Positions 21,801 through 33,800 of a stretch of 64,000 bases of DNA are shown here, piece after piece. The notes under the pieces are model-generated. The model was given only the letters and a program-made list of their open reading frames with translations. It did not search any database and was not told the origin of the DNA. A program made the translations under genes and the position numbers. This stretch comes from Beroe forskalii (lineage: Eukaryota; Ctenophora; Nuda; Beroida; Beroidae). The number at the start of each line of letters is the position of its first letter. The stretch's first letter is position 1. The stretch spans positions 62,001-126,000 of the forward strand of contig WFMF01000313.1 in NCBI GenBank assembly GCA_011033025.1, given 5' to 3'.

Positions 21801-24800
21801 ATGATTTCTGGCGAAGTGGATCTACTCAAGATATTTCTCTACTAAAGTTGAGATTTTTGTAAAAAAAGGTGGGTAGATAAATAATCTGTATTTTCTTTCG
21901 TAAATTCCTGAGATACAGAAGACACACCCACTCACACATTTTGGTGTGACAGGCAATCAGACATGGTTCCGTTGTCTGAGTTTGCGAGTCTGTGAGAAGG
22001 GTTGGTGGCAATCAAACAATGCCGACAAATGTACAAAGACAGATATGTACAACACACACTGCTCTCATCACTACGTGTTAAATGTGTCAGGAGGGAGATA
22101 AAACAAAGTGAGATTATCACGCCAAAGATAACACAGCACCAAACTCAATCTCAAACACTCGCACTTTCTCTTACACTCACGCTTACACTTTGTGTCTCAA
22201 TCATCACTCACATTTTAAATCTGCCACTCTCAAAATCTGACATTTTCTCAATCACTCATCTCAGAATTTTATAAGATTTCTGGAGTGATAAAACTTTGAA
22301 GATATATCTTCTAAGTTTTATCCCCCAATCAAAATCACTCCCTCGATGTTCACACCCCATCACAAAGTTTTAAACTATCAAATATTCAGCTCCGTATTTG
22401 GCGATCACGTGCACAGTGATATTTGACACCTTTCATAATCTGCAAAATTTGCAGCTCCTGCATTCACTCTTTACACTTACATGTCAGAATGTATAGTCTG
22501 TGTGTTCGTGTGTTCGTGTGTTTGTGCTATGTATTTTAGCGAGTAAGTGTGTTTCTTCGCATGTTTGTGCCGTGTATTTCATTGAGTATGTTTGTGCTAA
22601 TTTCTGTATGTTTGTGTCATCTCATATTCACACACATTGACTCACACTCATGTTTGTTCTTCCCTCAATAATTCTGTCTGTGTGTATGTAGTGTCAAATA
22701 TAAGACAAAAACAGGTCCAACAGTGTGTGAGAAGAAGCCTTAGCGAGTCTATTTATTGACTTATATTATGCAAAAAATTAACACAATGCCATCAATTATT
22801 TTGTCGGATTTTGAGGAACGGCATAAATGACAATAATATGTGCTGTGCACGAATAGTCGCTTTAGGCGATCTGATGGATGTAATGAAATGCAAAGTATGG
22901 TGATAATAGAATGGTGAATATAGTTAAAATAATAACAATAATTGTCATGGCTATCAAAACCATGGTAACCCCATGGTAATCGAGTGGTTACCATAACTGG
23001 TAACCATGCCTGGTAACCATGGCAATAAGAAGTGGGATTGAACATACCTCTTCCCGAGTAGCGAAGGGTGAGTCGCCGGAGAGGCAGGTGAAGATAAGGC
23101 ATCCAATGGCCCACGAGGTGGCCGGTAGTGCCATGTAGCTGTGTCGAGTGTACCATTCAGGGGGCAGATATACATCAGTACCCTGGGGTGGGAGGAAGGG
23201 TTAGAATATGTGGGGTGAGTCAGAGATGTGACCGAAATCGAAGAATATGAGAGGAGCAGCCAAAGACATTTCTCATCAATGGCAATGCGATGAGAAACAA
23301 AATCATGGAAGAGATGTTTGATTTTTCGAAATCCGCCTAGAAAAAAGAACTTCCCCTTACCTGGAATCGTGTGTATGCTTTGTCGGTAAGTTGTGAGGCG
23401 GAGCCGAAGTCTATCAGTTTCACGGACAGATTCTCTGGGTTCACGAGGAGGTTTTCGTCTTTGAGGTCTCTGTGGTCCACTTTGTTGATCAGACAGTGGT
23501 TCACTGCTTGTAACACCTGAGATAAGAGAGGAGGGTTAGGAGGGTGATTCGAAGGAAGGCGGAGAAATTCTGATTAAATTCTCAAACGATGATGTAAGAT
23601 TTTTAAATTGCAAAACCTTATCATACGATGAAATTCAAACTGTTTCCTCAATTTCTAGATGAAATTGCTTCCGTCAACATACCTGTCTGATAATCTTGCG
23701 TGTCTGTTTTTCGTTGAGTCGTCCCTTGTCACAGATGAGTTCAAAGAGGTCCAGATACCCGGGAGGGTATTCCATGACCAAGCACCACCCACCCGGCAAC
23801 TTTGAAGTGGGCAATGTACTGAATGAGGAGGGGAGGGTTAGAGGGTAAACAGGGGGAAAGAGAGGGTTAGAGTGGTCTGAAGAGGGAGTGAGGGAAGAAT
23901 TAGATGGGTTTCTAATGGGGTTTTCAGGGGAGAAAGTGCGGTTAGAGGGTGAGAGGAGCAAGAAGGGAGGGATAAGTCATACCATGGGGTTTTGGAAAGG
24001 ACCTGAACTAGAGGACAGTTTTTGAGAGCTGCTTTTTCTCAGAGTGGTGTTTAAGTGAGGAAGAGTGAACTACGTAAATCACTCAAGAGTGCAATGCTGC
24101 GCTGTAAATTTCCCACACGAGTCACAATATTGGTGAGACAGGTTTAACGTCACGGCTGGCCGTTTTTTCTCGTAAATTCTCATTGCCAATTATATATCAG
24201 GTAGAGTGTGCCAGAACTCATACTCAATTCCACTTCCAGGTAGTAAATAATACTGTGATATATATTTTGTGACCGTGCCAGACTTCACTAGCGTCAGAGA
24301 CAAGCCAGAAGGCTTCTAGTTCTAGGGTTGAGTTATACGTCTATTTTACTCCGTTTAAGAGCAGTATATGTATGTGAGAAAATATAACCGGAATTTTACA
24401 AATTACTAGGTACCGGGCCGTATAATAAATAAAGATCACTTGAGACTGCACTTTGAGACGATTACAGTATTATATGTGAGTGGTTAATAAAGATCGAAAT
24501 GGAACCGCATAGTTTCTTTCTTCCAGGTAAAACATGTTCAGTACCATTTAAAGTTTTAAACGGGGTAAATGGCTATAAGTTAAGTGATCTCCCCTCCGAA
24601 ATGTGTTCTAATATAATGTTATATATCCCCGAAGTTAACAATTTAACCAAGTGGAAATGAGAGTAAGTTTAGTAAGGGCGAGAAGTTCTACTTCACATTT
24701 ACGGTGGCAAAGTAGTTTCAGAGCATTTGGTAATGTAGTTGAATACGTGAATAGAGGGGAGTGGGGATTTGTGATTCTGTAGAAAAAATGCACATGGAAA

Positions 24801-27800
24801 TGTTCATTTCAAGGAAAAAGTATTAAACATAGCGATCAATCTGGATAAATAATGATTTTAAAGTGCTTAATTTCTTTATTATTTATTGAAGTTTGATTAG
24901 AGATAATCGCTAATATTCCTCGACTATTTACCTGAATGATGGAGGTGTGGGAGAGGTTGGCTATGAGGGCTATCTCGGCGGGTACCCGTTCCCCGTTCAG
25001 TTCTAAGTACCGGGATATCCTGCTCTGTGACATTACTTTAATAGCCACTTGTTTTCCGGTGTACTTGTGCTGAGCAAGGTAAACCTGAAGGAGGAGGAGT
25101 GGGTTAGAGGGGAGTTTAGGTGGGTGTGAGGAGGGAGGGGTGGGTTAGATGGGAGTTTAGGGGGTAATGGGTTAGATGTTTTGAGAGGGGACGAGGGTGG
25201 GTAAGGGAGGATTAGAGAGTGGTTTGGGGGAGGTAAGAGGATGCAGGTTAAGTGGGTAGTGGGTTAGAGGGTTGTGAGAGGGTGGGTAAGAGTTCTGTTA
25301 GGGAGCGTTAGAGAGTGGTTCTGGGAGGAGTGGGTTAAACATCTGTTGGTTCAGAAACAATTGGCTGAAAAGGTCAAGGGGAGGAAAATTTGGAAGAAAA
25401 ATTCCATGGATGGCAAGACAAACTACGAACAACACATGAACAGATTTTACACAAGTTTATTGGACTGAAAATAAAGCAGTTTTTATTTTTGTTTTTCAAC
25501 AAACAATTTCACTAACATCACATACGATTTGCACCAATTAGTACCTGCTTCGGAAATTTCCATGCAAAATGCAATATATATTCGCATTTTCATGTTTATG
25601 CTGCATAAATGTTTATATATTTTATTTTACTTCTAAGTGGAATACTGTTGTAGTATGCAACAGCTCAATATATTATGTTTATACCATAGTGGATTTTTAC
25701 ATTATGTTTACTACTTCTCAGTATTCGTGATTCAAAGTAAATCTCACATACCGAAGCATTAACTCAGAAACAGCTGTTGTAAACATATAAAGTTGCTACA
25801 GCTATTGACGTTTACATACGTCAATATTATATTGCTACAAATCATAGCTATTCGTTATCCTATAAAAATCATTAGGTATTTTACTACTTAGTTTACTGCT
25901 TAGTAACAAAGTATATCCGCATCCACCTATCACCTCATACTATCAACACTACCTGCAATCGTCATTGATATGCAACATATCACCATCTGGTAATAAAGCT
26001 GCGATGTATACGCCTCTTGTTGCAATATCGTCATTATATTACAAAGATCACAGAGTCAACGAGTGGCATGACCGATTACAAGTAATATGCTCGAGTGATA
26101 ATGACGTTATTATGATGATATAAAATGACCAATTGATGACACAAATCGTTTATTTGCCGCACTAGACTGTAACATATATCAGCTGATTATAAGGGTGTGT
26201 TCCACAGTATTTTACGATGAGTAGCTCAACTACAGCTTGTGTTATAGGGGAGGAAGGTTTATTTTTAGCTGTTACTTTACACTTCACAGGTATATTGAAC
26301 TTATCACGTATTAAATCAGCCTGAAATTCTGACTTAACAACATAAGTCTGGTGTTCAGAGAAAGGGTACCGGTGTTAATTTGATGCTGAGAAAATAAAAA
26401 TAAACCTCGCCAAATTATATATTACTTCACTTCACCCATTTTAACGTTTAACTTCACCCATTTCATGACCAAAACGACCGAAATAGCCCTTAAAATATAA
26501 TATTCGAACATGGTACAGTGGGTGTAATCTCAAGCCACGAGACTGGAAATACTCCTAAATCCATGTGACTTGTCTGATCACGTGATAGTTGGGTGGTAAT
26601 CACGTGTTACGAGTCATGAATCACGTGACATCACGAGTTGATCACGTGATAAACTGTGGTGATTTCTACTCTCCCATTATACTTTAAAGTGTCTATCTGT
26701 GCTCTATACTACCATTGATGATTTCTCATTGTCTGTCATCAGCACCCCATTCTAAACCCTGATAATGACCTCACTCCCAACCACCTATCATATCTGTGTT
26801 GAAGTGTACACGGGAAACCGTCTAAGAGTGCGCGGTTAGTTAGCCTGGGGAGAGAGAGTGTAACCTCCCATTTAATGTCCAAACACAGGGATATAACAGT
26901 TAGTTGATATAGTAAGTGTGATGTCGTTATCATGAGTTAAAGGGGTGAGTTGTTGACATCAGATGACTGGTTTTTGTGACATCAGATGGCTTATTTTCTC
27001 CTGAGTACAGGATGTAAACTTAAGGAATATAATCTGTCAGAGTTATTATGTGTACAGCAGACTATACATAATAGAGGTTGTACTACTACTCCCACTTGAC
27101 ATGTCACCAGCGGTGATGAATTCTGTCAATAATTATTGAGTTTGTGCTAAGCGGTACCAGGGATGGCTGATTATATTGAAAGGCTTTCACACTCGAATCA
27201 TGGGAGAGATTTTACACTTCGAACCAGAATAATTAACTTTCTAGGCGTCAACAAAACTGGAATATCTTAATAGATTTTAGACTGCACTATCGGAATCACA
27301 AAAGATTCTGGCACGATGGAGTCTTCAATTGAGACAGTTCCCACATTCACACAACCTCATATATCCATATCTCTCTGAAACAGTGAGCACGAGACTTTTC
27401 TCTTTGTGAGCATGAGACTTCCAGCATTGTAAGCATGAGACTTTCAGCACCGTTAGCATGAGACTTCCAGCTTCTTTAGCATGAGACTTCCAGCTTGGTG
27501 GCATCGGTGTTCATGGCTTCCTGTCACAATGACAACCAATATATTACAAGCGCACGAGATCGTTTGAGTTTCCAAGTTACGGCATCAATACCCCACCTTA
27601 TCCTATGATAGTTACGTCAGCATGTATCTAATTGATTCGTACAGCCTCTTTCCTGTTTGTATGTGTTCTGCTATTTAATAAGACTTCAGAGCAGGACTAT
27701 TATTAGCTTTCAACTTGTACGTGGAGCGTGTATTAAGTGTTCGTATTAATAAAACAGTAAAATACTGGAAGAGAAAGGTGTTCCGCCTGCCTAATGAAAA

Positions 27801-30800
27801 GTTTATTTTGACAAATAGTTTAAGAGTCACGAACAGAAAAAGTCTGCTTTGAAAGCTATTTAAAAGTCTTTAATATGGAAAATTTTCCTACTTAACTAGA
27901 GAGTTACATGTTACATTTTAATAATTTCATGTGGAAGTCTGCTAATTATCAAGTATTTGCTTTCTAATAATTATGTGGGATAATAATTTCAGTAGATTAT
28001 CAAATATTTGACAGCTGCTCTCCGTTACCATGGTGACAGAGTTCTACCACTATAGAGCTCTATCAACATACTACTTTACATAAACTGTATGTTGTATCGG
28101 TTACCATGACAACCAATGCTGTATATCCCCCGGTAGTATAGTAGACTGTATACTGTGTCTTTTCATGCAAGTTCTTTTACCTACTTGAGTACACCATAAT
28201 GAGTATGAGTATGAATGTATGTATGTTTGTGTATATATTTTGCATGTATGAGTATGAATGTATGTATGTAAGTATGTATATTTGGCATGTATGTGTGTGA
28301 ATGTGTGAACAATCTCTCAAGGTGGTGGGAACAGTTAAATTAATTATTCTTCCTGGGAAGTATCTTATGATCTTCAAAGAGGCAACTCCGGACTTCCAAG
28401 CAGGGGATTTGTGTGTGAATTCATCAAATATTACATTGGAGCTCTTCTGTAAGTTGTGTGAGATTAAAATGCAAATCTTTGAGGGAGCTTGTCAACTCTC
28501 TTACAAAATAATCATAAAATTTTAATCCGGTATGTGACACAATCACAGAAATTTTGATGTTGACAAAGCTGTGTGTTCTTGGCACTGGTATAAAGGTTCT
28601 GTGAGCTTTTGGTAGAATATTATTTAACCACATTTAAACATCAGCATGGGATATTTAGGAAATACTGGTGGTTAGCTCGTTTCAACTCAATATTAGACTG
28701 CATGACAGGACTTAGAAGCCTTGCTGTTTAACGCATCAAAGATAAATCCGCTGTCAGCCCCTTGAACACTATCGCATGGTCTTTCTAATTTCCATGAGAC
28801 CAATGACATTCGTTTGGGGTCCTTGAAGCCAATGACAGACAGCTAATACGTGAGCTGTCAAACTCGTCCAAGTGTAAAATCTTCATTTTCATTCGAGAAT
28901 ATTCAGGAGTATAAATTCAAAGGCCTCATCCCAAAACATAATATCACAGTTCTCAGCTGATTCTCTTGTACAAAACAGGTGACATATTCACAGGAAGTTT
29001 GAGAACCACTCAGAGACACTTCAAATTGAATATATATGCTGTTTCATATATTTACGCATAAAATATTATGTTCCAAAGTTCGAGAGGTAGGTGTTATCTC
29101 TTGATTCTTATCACCAGGGACCACCATATTTGGTGCTGAAATATGTTATATCCCTTATCTTTTAAAGCATCTTGTTTCATTGAGCTTCTCATTGCTGTCA
29201 AACTCAAATATTCTGCGTCAGTGAGGTCATCAGAATTTCAGAGTGCACCGTTGTCGCCAAATATGTCCATGAGCAATGTCAAATGAAGTCAGTCAATTAA
29301 ATGGAAATGACGCACATGTTTCAAAGAGAGAAAAGTCTCGATGTTGCAATTAAAATACGTGGACAATTTCATTGGGTCGCCATCATGAGATTCAGCAAAG
29401 CTTTGAGAGACTCCTGAAAGCTTTGATCTTCCTTATTTTCTGTTTTTAGTTCCACGATAGAGATCACATTGGTCAAATATCCCACAGCAGTACCATCTTT
29501 GTCATGAAGTGTTCCGCATATACCAATACATCGAACTCATCTTCAAGATTTGTTCGAGGGAACCAGCTGATCTCAAGCCCCAACCATGGTCCCATGACTG
29601 TTCTTTGTAGTTTAACGAGTACCGATCAAAGCTCATATTATTGTGTACAACAAGCATTGTTATCTCAATATAGCAATAGTGTGCTTTGTGAAACCTTGCT
29701 TTTTACCATTACACATCCCAAGTTTCCGATGATTTGGCGGTACGTTTCTTGGCGGTAATTAGGTCAAATATTAGGTCAAATGTAATAAATTATTACACAG
29801 AGATACTCCTTCCTTTTAGATCAGCACTAAAAATAGTGTCAACCCATGTGAGTCACTCGCCACGTCTTCTTGTTGGCTATGATAACTGATTAGAGAGAGA
29901 TCACCTACCTGTCAACCAATCACAATGAAGCGAATGTGTTGTTAACCAATGGCAGTGGAGTATTAGGATCACGTGGTTAACGCTAGCCAATCAGCGTACA
30001 ATGCGGGCGTTATATATTTGGACAACAGCTGCTGCGTGTGTTAACGATGTGTATACGATGGAGAAATGCACGATGATTAACTCTTGTTCTAAGTACATTG
30101 TTAAGGCGAGCTGTGAGGTGTGTACATATACTGAATTTACAAAAAGAAGATAGATTTGAAGGCGTTCCTGCCGTGTAGAGCCGCATTGAAAATATGGAAG
30201 AGCTATTGTTTTACATATTTCTATACCTCACTTAACTCAACATAGTGTTTCGAAATAATATATGGTGTACTGTTCCCTCCAATTAATAGCATAGATCTGT
30301 GACTGTAACTCTAACATACATTTTCAAAATAACAATGACTCATCATTCATCATTAACTAGCTAGGATGATCTTTTGATGATCTTGATAACAACTCTCTAT
30401 CTTAAACTCTGAAATCATCACTCGAATTATTTCACAACTCACTGTTCCGTGATCTGCTCATCTCAAAGATTTACACAGATTCGATGACTTCATACGGAAC
30501 ACACACGTACACTGGTGAAACCAATCTATGACTTAGGATGTTATCATCGAAACCATCTAGGAATTAGGAATAAGGATGGTACCTCTCGCAATAGGATGGT
30601 ACCTTCAATTGGGTATTATATGAGGCATAAATGATGTAAAATGAAGCATAGAATGGTGTAAAGAAGGGACCCCCACACATTTGCGGGGGTGGCATCAGGC
30701 TGTGCCAGGAACTTTCGTTGAACACCACCTTTCCTTTTCTCCAACGAAAATACTGGTGATCTCGGCCTTCAGGTATTTGCCGTACTATTCCCAGTGGTGA

Positions 30801-33800
30801 TGAGACTGCTATTCCTGTCATAATATGTATCACATTCTTCTTAAGTCACATATGCCCGCTGCTCACAGTTTCTTATCAGGGTGGCAGCAAATTCTTTGTT
30901 AATTATTTCCCGCCATGATTCGTGTTAACTGTTTACATGGTGAAGGAAATGGCGGGCTATAAATATAGAGATGATTTTAAAACATAATATTCGAATGAAT
31001 TTAAGCGGACTTAGGACTCATAATATGACCACAAGATAGGCCTTCAATTACAATAGACGTCAAATCTGCTGACCCAACAAATTGTTTTGATGCTGGTGTT
31101 GCCAATAACCACCTCTCATAAAATCCATCTTGAATTTCATTTTATTCAATCAATTCACACGAGGATGATAAGTTGAAGAGACCGGATGAGATGACCTTTT
31201 CAGTCTCCCTTTTAAGGAGACTATGGCATGACCTTCTGCCTGTCCAGGCTAGGCTGGTGGTTGGATGATCTGATGATGACTGAAAACTTGAGGGTAATCA
31301 TAGACTTGTTAACTTGGTAGAAGTGGTAGTTTCAGACTGTCTGAGAGAAACTGCTGATTACTGAAAGCTCCGATGTCTCTCATATAATAATCATTGATTG
31401 TCTCATTGAAATGATCATGAGAAAATGGCCAATATAAATCACTGAAATGACAATTGAATAGATCCGTGTACTTTGTCCCACGATCCTCAGACATATTCCC
31501 TCGTCACGGATATTTTAAGACACACTTTCTCCGAATCTTAAATCACAGAGACTCAGACATTAGACGTATGTTAAGTCATGAGGTCAGATCATCGTATATC
31601 CGTGGCCGTGTGTTTAACTTGCTTGTTTTAAGATATGATGGAGTGATGGCTGAGACATGCGAAGCGGGGCCAGACACACAGAGATAAAGCTATTGTTGAG
31701 GATATGGCGGTTATTGTATTAAGTCACCATTCACTGATACATTAACTCATCACATTTTCATAGCTTTTTATTGTGTGAAAGTCCCACATTACAAGTTAAT
31801 ATTATACCGCTAAACACAATGGATATAGTAAACACCGCACAACAATAGCTAGAACATGGTGTGCTTGCTGCTTCAAGCAAGATTACCAAGGAGCAACGGT
31901 TAAAACGTTAAGTATCCAAGGCCACGGTTTGTGGTTACCAATTGTTCGTTAAAATTGGGGTAAAAATAGGATCTCTGAAGCATATTCTGATTTCTGATGA
32001 TTCAGAACATGAAGAGTTTTTAGCGAGAATCTTTTAGGAGCTCACCGGTTCGTTTAAAAGTCAAGGTTACACAAAGAGTGTTTTGTGCGTGTCCGAGCGA
32101 GTTCCAAGTGTCTTTGTCAAGCCTGAACATGTTACCAAGAGAATGCCCTCCCAAGTCTGCATTTTAATGTTCTACCCTGAGGCTCAAAGTGGAACCAACC
32201 CTTCTATCAATCAGTGGTGTCCATTATCTGACATAACATTCCTCGAGTACTTATTATGACACATTAATCAAGAATTCGCATCTCAGTCTGAATGCTTGAC
32301 ACTCCCATGATCTCCATGACAAGATGCAATCGACAGTTGAGAGTGACGTCATTATCATGGTTTACAATGGTGAGTTGTTGACGTTACACCGCCCATCTAT
32401 TGTACTCTAGAACAGGAGATGGAGCGTATGATTTAAGAAGTTCTGAAACACGTTATGCTGATGCTTGACTGATACTCGTCAATGGTTGCTATATGTACTG
32501 AATGTGTTGCTAGGGGGCAGTGAAATATACGGTGATTACTGTGTGGTTGCTAGGAAAATACTGTGGTTGTTAAGGGGGAGGAGGGGTACTGGGACAGGCA
32601 TGAAATATTAAACTGCCAGAGTCGTTGAAAGAAGTGTGAGGGCTGGAATAAATCTCAATTTGAAAAAGTTCTCGGATCGCCTTGGGACTCTGGGACAGGT
32701 TAATCAAAGGGCTCGGATCGTCTTATGGCCAGGATAATCTTACAGTTAAATGCTAATTGTTTAATAGAGTTACATCTCCCGATCTATCTTTCTGGGAAAA
32801 AGCCCTCGTATTCTGATGAATGTAACTCAATCCATAGCCACAAAATTACACAGAATGGCGGATACGGTTTCACGGAATGGTTTATCCGATACTTCGTCTA
32901 GAAAAGGAGATATCCTACTGAATGTAGGTATTTGGAAGTGAGTATATTCGATACCCTTGTCTTATTTCTACTGAACTGGAAGCTGTATTCTCAGGAAATG
33001 GACAAAGTCACCTGATTTTATGTTCTTCATTCCCCGTATAATTAGTAATTACTTGGAGAAGTGATGTAGCCCTATCTTCTAGTTCTAGAATATTTCGTGG
33101 AAGCTTGTCATTTTAAGTACATGAGCCCGAAGAGAAAGTGCAGTTTAACGTTTCAAGGCAGCCATACTTTAAACTCACAAAAAGTAATTATTTTCAAATA
33201 GTTAATAGTAAACATCCTTTTGAAGAGCAAATTCTCGGTATATTTAATGATGTAAACCACATGTCTCAACATTCTTAGGTCTCTTATCTCATGGAAAATA
33301 GTTGTGCAATTTGCAAACACCCAGAAACCTCATTACACTCAGCAGAGTCAAGACAAAGAGGCTTAGGAAATAGACACTCTCTCACACATCCATCTAAATT
33401 CCCTCTCACGTTCAAATAATCGAAGATATATTTCCCCCCTCACTGGTTCAGAGATATATCTTCTTTTCTCTTCAAATTGTGAACAATTGAGTCTCTCATA
33501 ATCACTTTTCTTCTAGCATTTAGCACACTCTGAAGTTTCGGACTATTCTCATCATCTACCATTCACTCTGCAGCGTCTTTAGACACCTTTTAAACATTTT
33601 TACAAAATATATCGCATACCTATCACCCTCAACCTTCAAACACTACCTGCAATCGTCATTGATATGCAACATATCACCATCTGGTAATAAAGCTGCGATG
33701 TATACGCCTCTTGTTGTAATATCACATCATATTACAAAGATCACAGAGTCAACGAGTGGCATGACCGATTACAAGTAATGCTTGAGTGATAATGACGTTA

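Larger units (their letters stand above)
25915..33607 (+). repeat. Large tandem duplication, copy A (7.7 kb)
   Basis: Everything from about ACCTATCACCTCATACTATC at 25927 to TTTAGACACC at 33580 recurs in the same order and orientation at 33608-47975, with small indels and scattered substitutions. Its end abuts the start of copy B, so the arrangement is a direct tandem. It holds no exon of the kinase gene. Several short reading frames, such as one at 30564-30833, differ between copies at amino-acid-changing positions and look non-coding. Confidence 0.92.

Noticed and set aside
25953-26032. Minus-strand open segment reading RGVYIAALLPDGDMLHIND, PDZ-like, with a donor-like edge and a near-identical copy at 33650
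   Set aside because: Only about 30 codons are open, no partner exon was found, and its conservation is explained by the recent tandem duplication.
30564-30833. 89-codon minus-strand frame with counterpart at 44945-45196
   Set aside because: The two copies differ mostly by amino-acid-changing substitutions and end differently. There is no sign of coding constraint and no known family.
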